Of a DNA stretch of 64,000 bases, positions 19,331 through 28,085 are shown in pieces. Location: NCBI RefSeq assembly GCF_018069895.1, contig NZ_JAGQDH010000002.1, positions 62,001 through 126,000 of the forward strand, in the 5' to 3' direction. Made by a program: the position numbers and the translations under genes. The number at the start of each line of letters is the position of its first letter. Positions within the stretch are counted from its first letter, which is position 1. The stretch is from Roseovarius autotrophicus. GTDB lineage: Bacteria > Pseudomonadota > Alphaproteobacteria > Rhodobacterales > Rhodobacteraceae. The notes under the pieces were generated by a model. The model worked only from the letters and a program-made list of their open reading frames with translations, had not been told where the DNA came from and did no database searches.

Positions 19331-20521
19331 CTACGGAGCGAGATAGCGATTGGGATCGACGCTCTCGAACCCGTCGCGCACCTCGAAATGCAGCGCCGCC
19401 GCACCGTCGCGGCGGATCTCGGCGATCTTCTGGCCGCGCGCGACCGTGTCGCCCTTCTTGACGTTGAGCGCGCCCACGTTGGAATAGACGGTCAGCAGGC
19501 TGCCCTGATGGCGGATGACCACGATGGGAATGCCGTTGGTATCCTCGGTGATGGCCGCGACCGTGCCCGCATCGGCGGCCTTTACGGGCGCGCCTGGCGC
19601 GGCGGCGATGTCGATGCCGTCATTGCGGCCCTTGGCATAGTCCCGGATGATCGATCCTTCGACGGGCTGGATCATGCGCGCGCTGCCCGGTCTGGTTTCG
19701 GTCTGGCCCAGATCGGGGGCGGCGACCGGGGTGGCGGGGGCGGCGGCGGGTTTGGTTTCTTCGGCGGGCAGGGGGCGCGCGGCGCTGGGCGGTGTCGGCG
19801 TGGGAGAGCCCGAGCCGGGGGGCGTGACGGTGGCAGTTTCGCGCGCGTCGAAAGGCGCGGCCGTCTCGCCAGGCATGGCCACCGGGATCAACAGATACTG
19901 CCCCTCACGCACGGCGAAATCCGGGCCGAGACCGTTCCAGTCGGCCAGGTTCCGGACCGAGACATTGTAAAGCCGTGCGATGGAAAAGGCGCTTTCGCCG
20001 CGCTCGACCCTGTGGCGCACGGGTTCCGCACCGGCCTGCGGGGCCGCAGCGGTGGTGCGCGGGGGGTCAAGATCGGTGGTCTGCACGCGCTGCGCGTCGG
20101 CGCGCGCGATGGCACCGCCCGCGACCGAAGCGATATCGACGCCCGAGGGCGGCTGGATCGGCCCGCCTGCGGGCTCGGCCACGCGGTGGGGAAGTGCCAC
20201 GATTTCGCCCTCGCGCAGGATGTCGCCGGTCTGGATGCCGTTGAAGCGCGCAAGTTCCTCGGCATCGGTGCCGATCCGCGTGGCAAGGCGCGCCAGCGTG
20301 TCGCCGCGCCGCGCCACCGCCACCTGATAGCTGGGATAGGAGATGATGCCGCGCGCGTCGGGTTGCGGGCGCGCAGAGGACGAGGCGGTACGCGCTGCCG
20401 CTGCGGTGCTGGGTGCGTCGCCGAAGGCGCCGCGCATGTCGATATCGAGCGGCTGGCTACAGGCAGCAAGCCCTGCCGCAAGCCCCATGCCGAGTGCCAG
20501 ATGTCGCGGTAAATGTCGCAT
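19331..20521 (-). CDS. NlpD-like lipoprotein: two LysM domains and a degenerate M23 domain
   Basis: A 396-residue outer-membrane lipoprotein. The lipobox LAAC places the lipidated cysteine at residue 21. Two LysM peptidoglycan-binding repeats follow (YQVAVARRGDTLARLA... and HRVERGESAFSIA...), then a proline/threonine-rich linker and a LytM/M23 domain. In that domain the first zinc histidine is replaced (NDGIDI for HxGxDI), and the usual YxHL is VYSN, so it should be catalytically dead and act as an amidase activator like NlpD. ATG at 20521 has AGGAG 7 nt upstream, whereas the ATG two codons earlier has only 1 nt. It is third in the surE-pcm-nlpD order. Confidence 0.9.
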   Translation of the reverse strand: MRHLPRHLALGMGLAAGLAACSQPLDIDMRGAFGDAPSTAAAARTASSSARPQPDARGIISYPSYQVAVARRGDTLARLATRIGTDAEELARFNGIQTGDILREGEIVALPHRVAEPAGGPIQPPSGVDIASVAGGAIARADAQRVQTTDLDPPRTTAAAPQAGAEPVRHRVERGESAFSIARLYNVSVRNLADWNGLGPDFAVREGQYLLIPVAMPGETAAPFDARETATVTPPGSGSPTPTPPSAARPLPAEETKPAAAPATPVAAPDLGQTETRPGSARMIQPVEGSIIRDYAKGRNDGIDIAAAPGAPVKAADAGTVAAITEDTNGIPIVVIRHQGSLLTVYSNVGALNVKKGDTVARGQKIAEIRRDGAAALHFEVRDGFESVDPNRYLAP

Positions 20522-20571
20522 GCCCATACTCCTGTCCCTTGCCTGTTTCTGTGCCCGGCTCTTGCGGGTGG

Positions 20572-21228
20572 TCAGCCGTCGCGCCCCAACCCTTCGACCA
20601 GCGGCACGAACCGCACCGGGCGCAGCTCGTCATAGTCGTATCCGGTCTCGTGCCGGGTCACGCGGATGAGGTGCTGCACCGCGTCGGACTGGCCGACGGG
20701 CACGACCATGATACCGCCGATCTTGAGCTGGGCCAAGAGCGGGCCGGGCGGGTCCTCGGCTGCCGCCGTCACGATGATCCGGTCGAAGGGGGCCTGTTCG
20801 GGTAGGCCAAAGCTGCCATCGGCGGTGAGCGCGATGATATTGGTGAGACCAAGCGCGGCGAATATCTCGCTGGCCTCGCGCACGAGGCGTCGGTGGCGGT
20901 CCACGGTGTAGACGCGGCGCGCAAGCTGGCTCAGGATCGCGGCCTGATAACCCGACCCGGTCCCCACCTCAAGCACCTTGTCGCGGCCCGTCACCCTGAG
21001 CGCCTGTGTCATCAGCCCCACCACCGAGGGCTGGCTGATTGTCTGGCCGCAGGCAATGGGCAGCGGCATGTCCTCATAGGCATGATCGGTGAAATAGCCG
21101 CGCACGAAAGGGCCGCGGTCGATTCGCTCCATCGCGGTGAGCACGCGCGCATCCGTCACGCCGCGAGAGCGCAGGGAAAAGAGGAACTGCATCTTGCGTT
21201 CGGCGATATGATCGGCCTCGTCGCTCAT
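20572..21228 (-). CDS. pcm: protein-L-isoaspartate O-methyltransferase
   Basis: A 218-residue repair methyltransferase acting on isoaspartyl residues in aged proteins. The AdoMet motif [12 protein letters not shown] is at residues 86-97 and the substrate motif QTISQP at 62-67. Its start codon overlaps the surE stop by 4 bp (ATGA), so the two are translationally coupled, as in many proteobacteria. Confidence 0.95.
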   Translation of the reverse strand: MSDEADHIAERKMQFLFSLRSRGVTDARVLTAMERIDRGPFVRGYFTDHAYEDMPLPIACGQTISQPSVVGLMTQALRVTGRDKVLEVGTGSGYQAAILSQLARRVYTVDRHRRLVREASEIFAALGLTNIIALTADGSFGLPEQAPFDRIIVTAAAEDPPGPLLAQLKIGGIMVVPVGQSDAVQHLIRVTRHETGYDYDELRPVRFVPLVEGLGRDG

Positions 21229-22007
21229 TCGATGGCTTTCAGCGCCTCCAGCGCGTCATGCGCTGTCAGGTCCGCGCGCATCGGCGTGACCGAGATATAG
21301 CCTTGGAGGTTCACATCGGCGTCCGAGCCGGGGCTTGTGGGCTGTTGTTGCGGTGCGCCCGTGACCCAGAGAAAGCGCCGCCCCGATGGCGAGTGGGCCG
21401 GCTCGACACCAAAGCCCATGTCGCGGCGAAAGCCCTGCCGCGCGGCGCGCACGCCCTTGACGCTCTCCGCCGGGACGGGCGGAAAGTTGATGTTGTAGAA
21501 GATGCCGTAATCGTCGCGCGTCCACACGCCCTTGTCCAGAAGGCGGCGCAGCACGGGCAGGCCATGCACGCGCGCGGCCTCGAACGGGTCGGTGGCGTCG
21601 CGCTGCGCGGGGCCGTAATACTGGCTGAGCGCGACCGCAGGCACACCATGCAGTGCCGCCTCCATCGCCGCGCCCACGGTGCCGGAATAGACCGCGTTCT
21701 CTGCCGAGTTGTTGCCCCGGTTGACGCCCGAGAGCACCAGGTCGGGGCGGGCATCCTTCATCACGTCATAGAGCCCCGCCAGCACGCAATCGGCCGGGCT
21801 GCCCTCGGCGGCATAGCGGCGCGGGGCCATTTCGCTGATCATCATGGGGCGGGTATAGGAGATGCAATGGCCGACGCCAGATTGCTCGAAGGCGGGGGCC
21901 ACGGTCCAGACCTCACCGGCATCGCCCGCAAGCGCGGCGGCGATTTCCGTCAGCACCGCAAGCCCCGGTGCGTTGATGCCGTCGTCATTGGTGATCAGAA
22001 TGCGCAT
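21225..22007 (-). CDS. surE: 5'/3'-nucleotidase SurE
   Basis: A 260-residue survival-protein nucleotidase. The metal-binding NDDG is at residues 7-10, and [18 protein letters not shown] carries the second active-site region. The start [10 protein letters not shown] is the conserved N-terminus; 42 codons of open frame before it are not supported. First gene of surE-pcm-nlpD-like. The 300-bp gap upstream separates it from the divergent SulP gene. Confidence 0.96.
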   Translation of the reverse strand: MRILITNDDGINAPGLAVLTEIAAALAGDAGEVWTVAPAFEQSGVGHCISYTRPMMISEMAPRRYAAEGSPADCVLAGLYDVMKDARPDLVLSGVNRGNNSAENAVYSGTVGAAMEAALHGVPAVALSQYYGPAQRDATDPFEAARVHGLPVLRRLLDKGVWTRDDYGIFYNINFPPVPAESVKGVRAARQGFRRDMGFGVEPAHSPSGRRFLWVTGAPQQQPTSPGSDADVNLQGYISVTPMRADLTAHDALEALKAIE

Positions 22008-22306
22008 GAACCTGCCCCTGTTGTCCCGGTCTCTCTCTATCGCGCCCACGGGCAGGCAACAAGCGCCGCGCGCATCATGGCTGCATGGGCAGACACGGGC
22101 CTGTACGGCGGCCAAGCCCTGCACGTGACGCAATGCTGCAATGCCGCAATTTCCGGTTGGCAGGTGCGCGACAGACGGTTAGGGGGGAGAGGCGGCGGAG
22201 CGGTCAGGCTTTGTCAAGGGCCTTCGGTCGCCGGTTCCCCGCACCACACGCGAACAACAAGGACAACCGGACTGCACCGCAGGCCGGACAGGAAACGGAT
22301 TCACGC
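22008..22306. other. 299-bp divergent intergenic region
   Basis: This is the space between surE and the SulP gene, so promoters for both should lie here. I see no gene. A direct repeat of TGCAATGC-like units occurs around 22131-22147, and a TTGTCA box at about 22213 could be a -35 for the SulP gene. Neither is strong. Confidence 0.35.
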
Positions 22307-23797
22307 ATGATTTCTCTCGACGCCTATCGGGCGCAATGGTTCGGCAATGTCAGGGGCGATATCCTCGCCGGCCTGGTGGTGGCGCTGGCGCTCATCCCCG
22401 AAGCTATCGCCTTTTCGATCATCGCGGGCGTTGACCCCAAGGTGGGGCTATATGCAAGCTTCTCGATCTCGGTGCTGATCGCCATCACCGGCGGCCGGGC
22501 GGGCATGATCTCGGCCTCGACGGCGGCGACGGCGGTGTTGTTCATCACGCTGGTGCGCGATCATGGTCTGGAATATCTGCTGGCCGCGACGGTGCTGGCG
22601 GGGCTGATCCAGATCGCGGCGGGGGTGCTGCGGCTGGGATTTGTCATGCGCTATGTGTCGAAATCGGTGATGACCGGCTTTGTCAACGCTCTGGCAATCC
22701 TCATCTTTCTGGCGCAATTGCCGGAACTTGATCCGCGCACGGTCACCTGGATGACCTATGCGCTGGTGGCGGGGGGGCTTGCGATCATCTATCTTTTCCC
22801 GCTCTTGACCAAGGCGGTGCCCTCGCCGCTGGTGACGATCGTGGTGCTGACGGTGGTGGCCTTTTTCCTTGGCCTTGATGTGCGCACCGTGGGTGACATG
22901 GGCGCGCTGCCCGACACGCTGCCGGTGTTTCTGATCCCGCAAATCCCGCTCACCTTCGAGACGCTGACGATCATCCTGCCTTATTCCATGGCCGTGGCCA
23001 TCGTGGGCCTGCTCGAAAGCCTGATGACCCAGACCATCGTCGATGATCTGACCGACACCAAATCCAACCGCTCTCAGGAAATGGTTGGGCAGGGCATCGC
23101 CAATACCGCGACCGGGTTCATCGGTGGCATGGCGGGTTGTGCGATGATCGGTCAGTCGATCATCAACGTGAAATCCGGCGGGCGCGGGCGGCTGTCGTCT
23201 TTCTCGGCGGGCGTGTTTCTGCTGGCGATGGTTGTGGGGCTGGGCGATGTCGTGAGCATGATCCCGATGGCGGCGCTGGTGGCGATCATGATCATGGTCG
23301 CGGTCGGCACCTTTTCGTGGTCGTCGATCCGCAATCTGCGCGAGCATCCGCGCTCGTCCTCGGTTGTGATGATCGCCACGGTGGTGACGGTGGTCTATAC
23401 CCACAACCTCGCCATCGGGGTGTTGGTGGGCGTGCTTCTGTCGGGGATCTTCTTTGCCGGCAAGATTGCGCAGCTTTTCAAGGTCACGACCGACATCACC
23501 AAAAGCGGCAGCCACCGCACCTATGTGGTCGAGGGGCAGTTGTTCTATGGCTCGGTCGAGGATTTCATGAACGCGTTCAACTTCAAGGAAGCGTTGGAAA
23601 AGGTCATCATCGACGTCAGCCGCGCGCATATCTGGGACATCTCGTCGGTGCAGGCGCTGGACATGGTGATCCTCAAGTTCCGCCGCGACGGGGCCGAGGT
23701 CGAGATCATCGGGATGAACGAGGCGACAGAAACCATCGTCGACAAGCTTGCCATTCACGACAAGCCCGGCGCAATGAACAAGCTGATGGCGCATTGA
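22307..23797 (+). CDS. SulP family anion transporter with STAS domain
   Basis: A 496-residue inner-membrane transporter. The N-terminal region starts with the family motif [20 protein letters not shown] and has about ten to eleven membrane helices to residue 400; [17 protein letters not shown] is the conserved central segment. The last 90 residues form a cytoplasmic STAS domain ([17 protein letters not shown]...[19 protein letters not shown]). Family members carry sulfate, bicarbonate or other anions, usually with sodium or protons. The gene is followed 13 bp later by a Usp gene, an arrangement that suggests regulated anion or bicarbonate uptake, but the substrate is not determinable. Confidence 0.9.
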   Translation: MISLDAYRAQWFGNVRGDILAGLVVALALIPEAIAFSIIAGVDPKVGLYASFSISVLIAITGGRAGMISASTAATAVLFITLVRDHGLEYLLAATVLAGLIQIAAGVLRLGFVMRYVSKSVMTGFVNALAILIFLAQLPELDPRTVTWMTYALVAGGLAIIYLFPLLTKAVPSPLVTIVVLTVVAFFLGLDVRTVGDMGALPDTLPVFLIPQIPLTFETLTIILPYSMAVAIVGLLESLMTQTIVDDLTDTKSNRSQEMVGQGIANTATGFIGGMAGCAMIGQSIINVKSGGRGRLSSFSAGVFLLAMVVGLGDVVSMIPMAALVAIMIMVAVGTFSWSSIRNLREHPRSSSVVMIATVVTVVYTHNLAIGVLVGVLLSGIFFAGKIAQLFKVTTDITKSGSHRTYVVEGQLFYGSVEDFMNAFNFKEALEKVIIDVSRAHIWDISSVQALDMVILKFRRDGAEVEIIGMNEATETIVDKLAIHDKPGAMNKLMAH

Positions 23798-23810
23798 GGA
23801 GATGAGGACC

Positions 23811-24665
23811 ATGACAGACAAGATCATCGCACTTGTGGACGGCTCGCTCTATTCGGCATCGGTCTGCGAGCACGCCGCCTGGATCGCGCAGCGCACCGGC
23901 GCGGCGGTGGAACTGCTGCACGTTCTGGGGCGTCGCGAGGGGACGGAGAAACAGGACCTGTCGGGCGCGATCAGGCTTGGTGCGCGCTCGGCCTTGCTGG
24001 AAGAGCTGGCCGAGCTTGACGCACAGCGCGCGCGTCTGGTCGCGCATCGCGGGCGCGCGATCCTCGAAGACGCCCGCGCCATCCTCGACCGCGCTGGCAT
24101 CAACGAGATCACCACGCGGCTGCGCCATGGCGATCTGGTCGAGAGCGTGACCGAGGTCGAGCAAGATGCCAGCATGATCCTCATCGGCAAGCGCGGCGAG
24201 GCGGCGGATTTCGCCAAGGGGCATCTCGGCTCCAATCTGGAGCGTATCGTGCGCGCAAGCACCCGGCCCGTCTTTGTCGCCGCCCGCGCCTTTCGCCCGA
24301 TCGAAAAAGTGCTGGTGGCCTATGACGGCGGCACCTCGGCCATGAAGGCCGTGGATTTCGTCGCCGGCAATCCGCTGTTCAGCGGTCTCGCGGTGCAGGT
24401 GGCCACCGTCGGCACCGCCACGCCCGAGACGCGCAAGGGTCTTGACGAGGCGCGCGCGCGCCTCGAGGCGGCAGGGATCGCGGCCACAACAGAGGTTGTC
24501 TCCGGTCAGCCCGAAACCGCGCTCGGCAAGCTGGTGGACGAGGCCGGTTTCGACATGGTGGTGATGGGCGCCTATGGTCACAGCCGCATTCGCAGCCTGA
24601 TCATCGGCTCGACCACGACCGAGATGATGCGCTCGTGCAAGGTGCCGGTGGTGCTGGTGCGCTGA
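23811..24665 (+). CDS. tandem universal stress protein (UspA family)
   Basis: A 284-residue protein with two Usp domains. The first begins KIIALVDGSLYSASV, the second VLVAYDGGTSAMKAV. The C-terminal domain keeps the ATP-binding loop GAYGHSRIRSLIIGSTTTEM with the G-2x-G-9x-G-S/T pattern; the first has a looser version (GKRGEAADFAKGHLGSNLE). It probably binds nucleotide and modulates its neighbour, the SulP transporter, with which it is likely co-transcribed. A start three codons upstream (23802) is also possible. Confidence 0.88.
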   Translation: MTDKIIALVDGSLYSASVCEHAAWIAQRTGAAVELLHVLGRREGTEKQDLSGAIRLGARSALLEELAELDAQRARLVAHRGRAILEDARAILDRAGINEITTRLRHGDLVESVTEVEQDASMILIGKRGEAADFAKGHLGSNLERIVRASTRPVFVAARAFRPIEKVLVAYDGGTSAMKAVDFVAGNPLFSGLAVQVATVGTATPETRKGLDEARARLEAAGIAATTEVVSGQPETALGKLVDEAGFDMVVMGAYGHSRIRSLIIGSTTTEMMRSCKVPVVLVR

Positions 24666-24727
24666 GGCTTGCCAGGGTCCGACGGCTGGTGTTGACTGCG
24701 CCCCGAACAGACAGGAAGGAGCGCGCC

Positions 24728-25702
24728 ATGGCACGCACGGTGGTTATCGAGAAAACGGGCGGACCGGAGGTCTTGCAGGTGGTCGAGCGTGAGGTGGGCG
24801 CGCCGGGACCCGGCGAAGTCCGCATTCGCCACGCGGCCTGCGGGCTCAACTTCATCGACGTCTATCAGCGCACCGGCCTCTATCCGCTGACGCTGCCCCA
24901 TGCCCTCGGGATGGAGGCGGCGGGCGTGATCGAGGCCGTGGGCGACGGCGTGACCCATCTGCGCCCCGGTGACCGCGCCGCCTATGCCGCCATCCCGCCC
25001 GGTGCCTATGCTGAGGCGCGCGTCATGCCCGCAGCCCAGGTCTGCCCACTGCCCGAGGGGATTTCCTTCGAAGATGCCGCCTCGATCATGTTGCAGGGTA
25101 TGACGGTGGAATATCTCTTTCACCGGGTCTGGCCGCTGGAAAAGGGGCAGACCGTGCTTTTCCACGCCGCCGCCGGGGGCGTCGGTCTTCTGGCCTGCCA
25201 ATGGGCGCGCTCCGAGGGCATCCGCCTCATCGGCACCGCCGGGACTGACGAGAAATGCGCGCTGGCGGTCGAGAATGGTGCCGACATCTGCCTCAACTAC
25301 CGCTCCGGCGATTTCGTCGAAGAGGTCAAGGCGCTCACCGGCGGCGCGGGCGTCGATGTGGTGATGGACGGGGTGGGCCAGGACACGTTCGAGCGCTCGC
25401 TCGATTGCCTGAAGCCGCTGGGCATGATGATCTCCTTCGGCAATGCTTCGGGCCCCGTGCCGCCGGTGAGCCTGCTGACGCTCGCGGCCAAAGGCTCGCT
25501 CAAGCTCACCCGCACGACGCTGTTTACCTTCCTCGCCGATCATGCCCGCTGCCAGGCCATGGCGCGGCACCTGTTCGACAAGGTAGAGAGCGGCGTGGTG
25601 CGCCCCAATATCGGCCGCCGCTACCCGCTGGAGCAGATCGCCGAGGCGCATCGCGCCCTTGAAGCGCGTGCAACCACCGGCTCGACGGTGATCACGCTCT
25701 GA
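24728..25702 (+). CDS. NADPH:quinone oxidoreductase, zinc-independent MDR family
   Basis: A 324-residue medium-chain reductase of the Qor type. It shows ACGLNFIDVYQRTGLYP near the N-terminus and the nucleotide motif HAAAGGVGLLACQWA. The zinc-binding cysteines of alcohol dehydrogenases are absent. It probably reduces quinones or enones with NADPH in the cytoplasm. Start MARTVVIEK has GGAAGGAGC upstream. It stands alone between the Usp gene and the tRNA. Confidence 0.9.
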   Translation: MARTVVIEKTGGPEVLQVVEREVGAPGPGEVRIRHAACGLNFIDVYQRTGLYPLTLPHALGMEAAGVIEAVGDGVTHLRPGDRAAYAAIPPGAYAEARVMPAAQVCPLPEGISFEDAASIMLQGMTVEYLFHRVWPLEKGQTVLFHAAAGGVGLLACQWARSEGIRLIGTAGTDEKCALAVENGADICLNYRSGDFVEEVKALTGGAGVDVVMDGVGQDTFERSLDCLKPLGMMISFGNASGPVPPVSLLTLAAKGSLKLTRTTLFTFLADHARCQAMARHLFDKVESGVVRPNIGRRYPLEQIAEAHRALEARATTGSTVITL

Positions 25703-25773
25703 GATGCGGATTCGTGGTGGCAAGGCAAATTGTGCCTTGTGCTCCCGCCATTGCCCCCGCTATACGCATCGGC

Positions 25774-25863
25774 GGAGACGTGGCCGAGTGGTCGAAGGCG
25801 CTCCCCTGCTAAGGGAGTAGGCCCGGAAGGGTCTCGTGGGTTCGAATCCCATCGTCTCCGCCA
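25774..25863 (+). tRNA. tRNA-Ser (anticodon GCU)
   Basis: The 90-nt gene folds as a class II tRNA. The acceptor stem is GGAGACG with CGTCTCC, the anticodon stem is CTCCC/GGGAG with loop CTGCTAA (anticodon GCT at 25808-25810), and there is a long variable arm, a GGTTCGAATCC T-arm and an encoded CCA end. It reads AGC/AGU codons. Confidence 0.97.
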
Positions 25864-26211
25864 CAAACCATTCGTGAACCTGAGACGAGGCTCCTGTGAT
25901 GGCCTTTTTTCTTTTTGTTTCAAAGGGGTTTAGCGATGCCATCCGACTTTCGGAGACTGGCGTTTCGGCCGAAATCAGTCTCTGAACGCCTTGCGTCTCT
26001 TTCCATCCGCCCTTCATCTAAATCGAGACGGATTCAAAACTGTCCGTCGTTTAGATGCTTGCGGAAAATGTGTTGCGCCGCAGTTGAGGGAGGTTCGACC
26101 GCTATCGAAACGGTCAGAGACACCTGAAGGCGGCGTGGTTGTGCGGGGTGGCGCGAATGACCGCAAGAAGTCTCTGATGACAAACAGACTTTCCGCTCAT
26201 AGCCTGGCGGC
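25864..26211. other. 348-bp spacer after tRNA-Ser, no gene seen
   Basis: The base composition drops relative to the neighbours. A T-rich run (TTTTTTCTTTTTGTTT at about 25904-25919) probably ends the tRNA transcript. Short open frames exist but have no family resemblance. No repeat of the tRNA 3' end that would mark an attachment site is visible within the window. Confidence 0.5.
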
Positions 26212-26450
26212 ATGTCGAATGTGCCCTGGACAGATGAAGAAAACGACCTGATCGTCGCGGATTACTTAGCGATGCTGGCCAAGGACATGGCGGGCCGTTT
26301 CTACAACAGTCGAACAACCGCTCGCAGGGTGTGGCGAGCGTGCTGCATGTCAGGCCGAATCATCCGTATGTCTGGCCGATCTTCCACAATATCCTGCCCG
26401 AGGCGCGGGCCACCTTGCGCGTTCTGGCGGATTGGTTCAGGTCTCTTTGA
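26212..26450 (+). pseudogene. frameshifted gene remnant
   Basis: The reading frame starts MSNVPWTDEENDLIVADYLA, continues MLAKDMAGRFYN and then goes out of frame. Adding one base near 26309 restores KSNNRSQGVASVLHVRPNHP and then YVWPIFHNILPEARATL, ending at the stop at 26448-26450. The N-terminus resembles the first domain of bacterial HNH/restriction-type proteins of the WTDEE...DYFAML...GRPYNKAEHNR type (from memory, unverified). The piece is far shorter than such proteins and lies just after tRNA-Ser, so it is probably the eroded end of an acquired gene. It overlaps the convergent comM stop by 14 bp. Confidence 0.5.
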
Positions 26451-27951
26451 TCGTCGTGATGCGAAAGCTCACGGCCTCGGCGATATGGGGCAGGCGGACG
26501 GCATCCGAGCCATCGAGATCGGCGATCGTGCGCGCCACCCGCAAGACCCGGTGATAGCCGCGCGCGGTCAACCCGAACCTGTCTGCCACGCGGTTGAGCA
26601 GCGCGCGGCCCTCCGTATCTGGCGTGGCGATCTCTTCGAGGGTCTCGCCTTCGGCATCGGCATTGAGGCGCATGTCGGGCCGATGCGCGAAACGCGCCTG
26701 TTGCAGCGCCCGCGCGCCCGCGACCCGCTCGGCCACCTGGGCCGATCCTTCGCCGCTTGCGGGCAGGTCGAGATCGGTAAAGGCCACTGGCGGCACGTCG
26801 AGACGCAGGTCGAACCGGTCCATCAGCGGGCCGGAAATGCGCCCCATATAATCCTCGCCGCAATTTGGCGCGCGCGAACAGGCGCGCGCGGGATCGCTCA
26901 GGTGCCCGCATTTGCAGGGGTTCGCGGCAGCGACCAGAAGGAACCGGCAGGGATATTTCACGTGGGCATTGGCGCGTGCGATCATCACCTCGCCGGTCTC
27001 GATCGGCTGGCGCAGGGTCTCGAGCACGGGGCGGGGAAATTCGGGAAACTCGTCCATGAAAAGCACGCCGTTATGGGCTAGGCTGATCTCGCCGGGCTTG
27101 GCACTGCGCCCGCCGCCGGTGATCGCGGCCATCGAGGCGGTGTGATGCGGTTCTCGGTAAGGGCGCGTGCGGCTGATCCCGCCGTCCGAGATGAGGCCCG
27201 CGACCGAGTGGATCATCGAGGTTTCCAGCGCCTCGGCGGGGTTGAGCGGCGGCAGTATCCCCGGCAGGCGCGCGGCGAGCATGGATTTGCCAGAGCCGGG
27301 CGGGCCCACCATCATCATGTGGTGCCGCCCCGCGGCGGCGATTTCGAGCGCGCGCTTGGCGCGCTCCTGTCCTTTGACGTCGCGCAGGTCACGCCCCGGC
27401 GGTGGCCCGCTCACCTCGCCCGGTAGCGAGGGCGCGATGGGGCATTCGCCGGTGAAGTGGCGCACCACATCGGCGAGCGAGCCCGCCCCGATCACCTGCG
27501 CTGCGCCCACCCAGGCGGCCTCTGCGCCCGAGGCGCGCGGGCAGAGCAGGATGCGGTTCTCCTCGGCTGCCGACATGGCGGCGGGCAACGCACCGATGAC
27601 GGGCACGAGCGTGCCGTCGAGCGACAACTCGCCAAGCGCCGTGGTGCCCTCGACCGCGTCATGGGGCAGGATGTCGAGCGCGGCGAGCAGGGCGAGCGCG
27701 ATGGGCAGGTCGAAATGGCTGCCTTCCTTGGGCAGGTCGGCGGGCGAGAGGTTCACCGCGATGCGCTTGGAGGGCAGCGAGATGGCCAGCGCCGAGAGCG
27801 CCGCGCGCACCCGCTCGCGCGCCTCCGACACGGCCTTGTCGGGCAGGCCCACGAGGGCAAAGCCCGGCACGCCCGCGAGCACGGCGCATTGCACCTCGAC
27901 CGGGCGCGCCTCGACCCCTTCGAAAGCCACGGTATAGGCGCGTGCGACCAT
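26437..27951 (-). CDS. comM: YifB/ComM family Mg-chelatase-like AAA+ ATPase
   Basis: A 504-residue ATPase. The N-terminal 170 residues form a Lon-protease-like S5 fold, the Walker A motif GPPGSGKS is at 216-223, the Walker B sequence is GVLFMDEFPEF near 300, and a Cys-rich NPCKCGH...CSRAPNC insert follows, all typical of YifB/ComM. In naturally transformable bacteria ComM is a helicase that aids branch migration during recombination. Roseobacters often keep it without proof of competence. The start MVARAYTVAFEG matches the family N-terminus. Confidence 0.93.
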   Translation of the reverse strand: MVARAYTVAFEGVEARPVEVQCAVLAGVPGFALVGLPDKAVSEARERVRAALSALAISLPSKRIAVNLSPADLPKEGSHFDLPIALALLAALDILPHDAVEGTTALGELSLDGTLVPVIGALPAAMSAAEENRILLCPRASGAEAAWVGAAQVIGAGSLADVVRHFTGECPIAPSLPGEVSGPPPGRDLRDVKGQERAKRALEIAAAGRHHMMMVGPPGSGKSMLAARLPGILPPLNPAEALETSMIHSVAGLISDGGISRTRPYREPHHTASMAAITGGGRSAKPGEISLAHNGVLFMDEFPEFPRPVLETLRQPIETGEVMIARANAHVKYPCRFLLVAAANPCKCGHLSDPARACSRAPNCGEDYMGRISGPLMDRFDLRLDVPPVAFTDLDLPASGEGSAQVAERVAGARALQQARFAHRPDMRLNADAEGETLEEIATPDTEGRALLNRVADRFGLTARGYHRVLRVARTIADLDGSDAVRLPHIAEAVSFRITTIKET

Positions 27952-28047
27952 GTTCTCCCCACGCGGAAATTCGTCAGGGTTAACGGGTAGCGCCGCGAGG
28001 TTTAAGAATGGTTAACGCGTCACGGGGAAGCCGACATGGAAGCCGTC

Positions 28048-28076
28048 GGGGCGGCGGGTGCAGGCCCCGCCGCCCC
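28048..28076 (-). terminator. hairpin after the class III aminotransferase gene
   Basis: A perfect 11-bp stem, GGGGCGGCGGG with CCCGCCGCCCC, surrounds a 7-nt loop, 9 bp beyond the aminotransferase stop codon on that strand. No strong T-run follows, so it may terminate weakly or protect the mRNA 3' end. Confidence 0.6.
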
Positions 28077-28085
28077 ACGCTTGCT

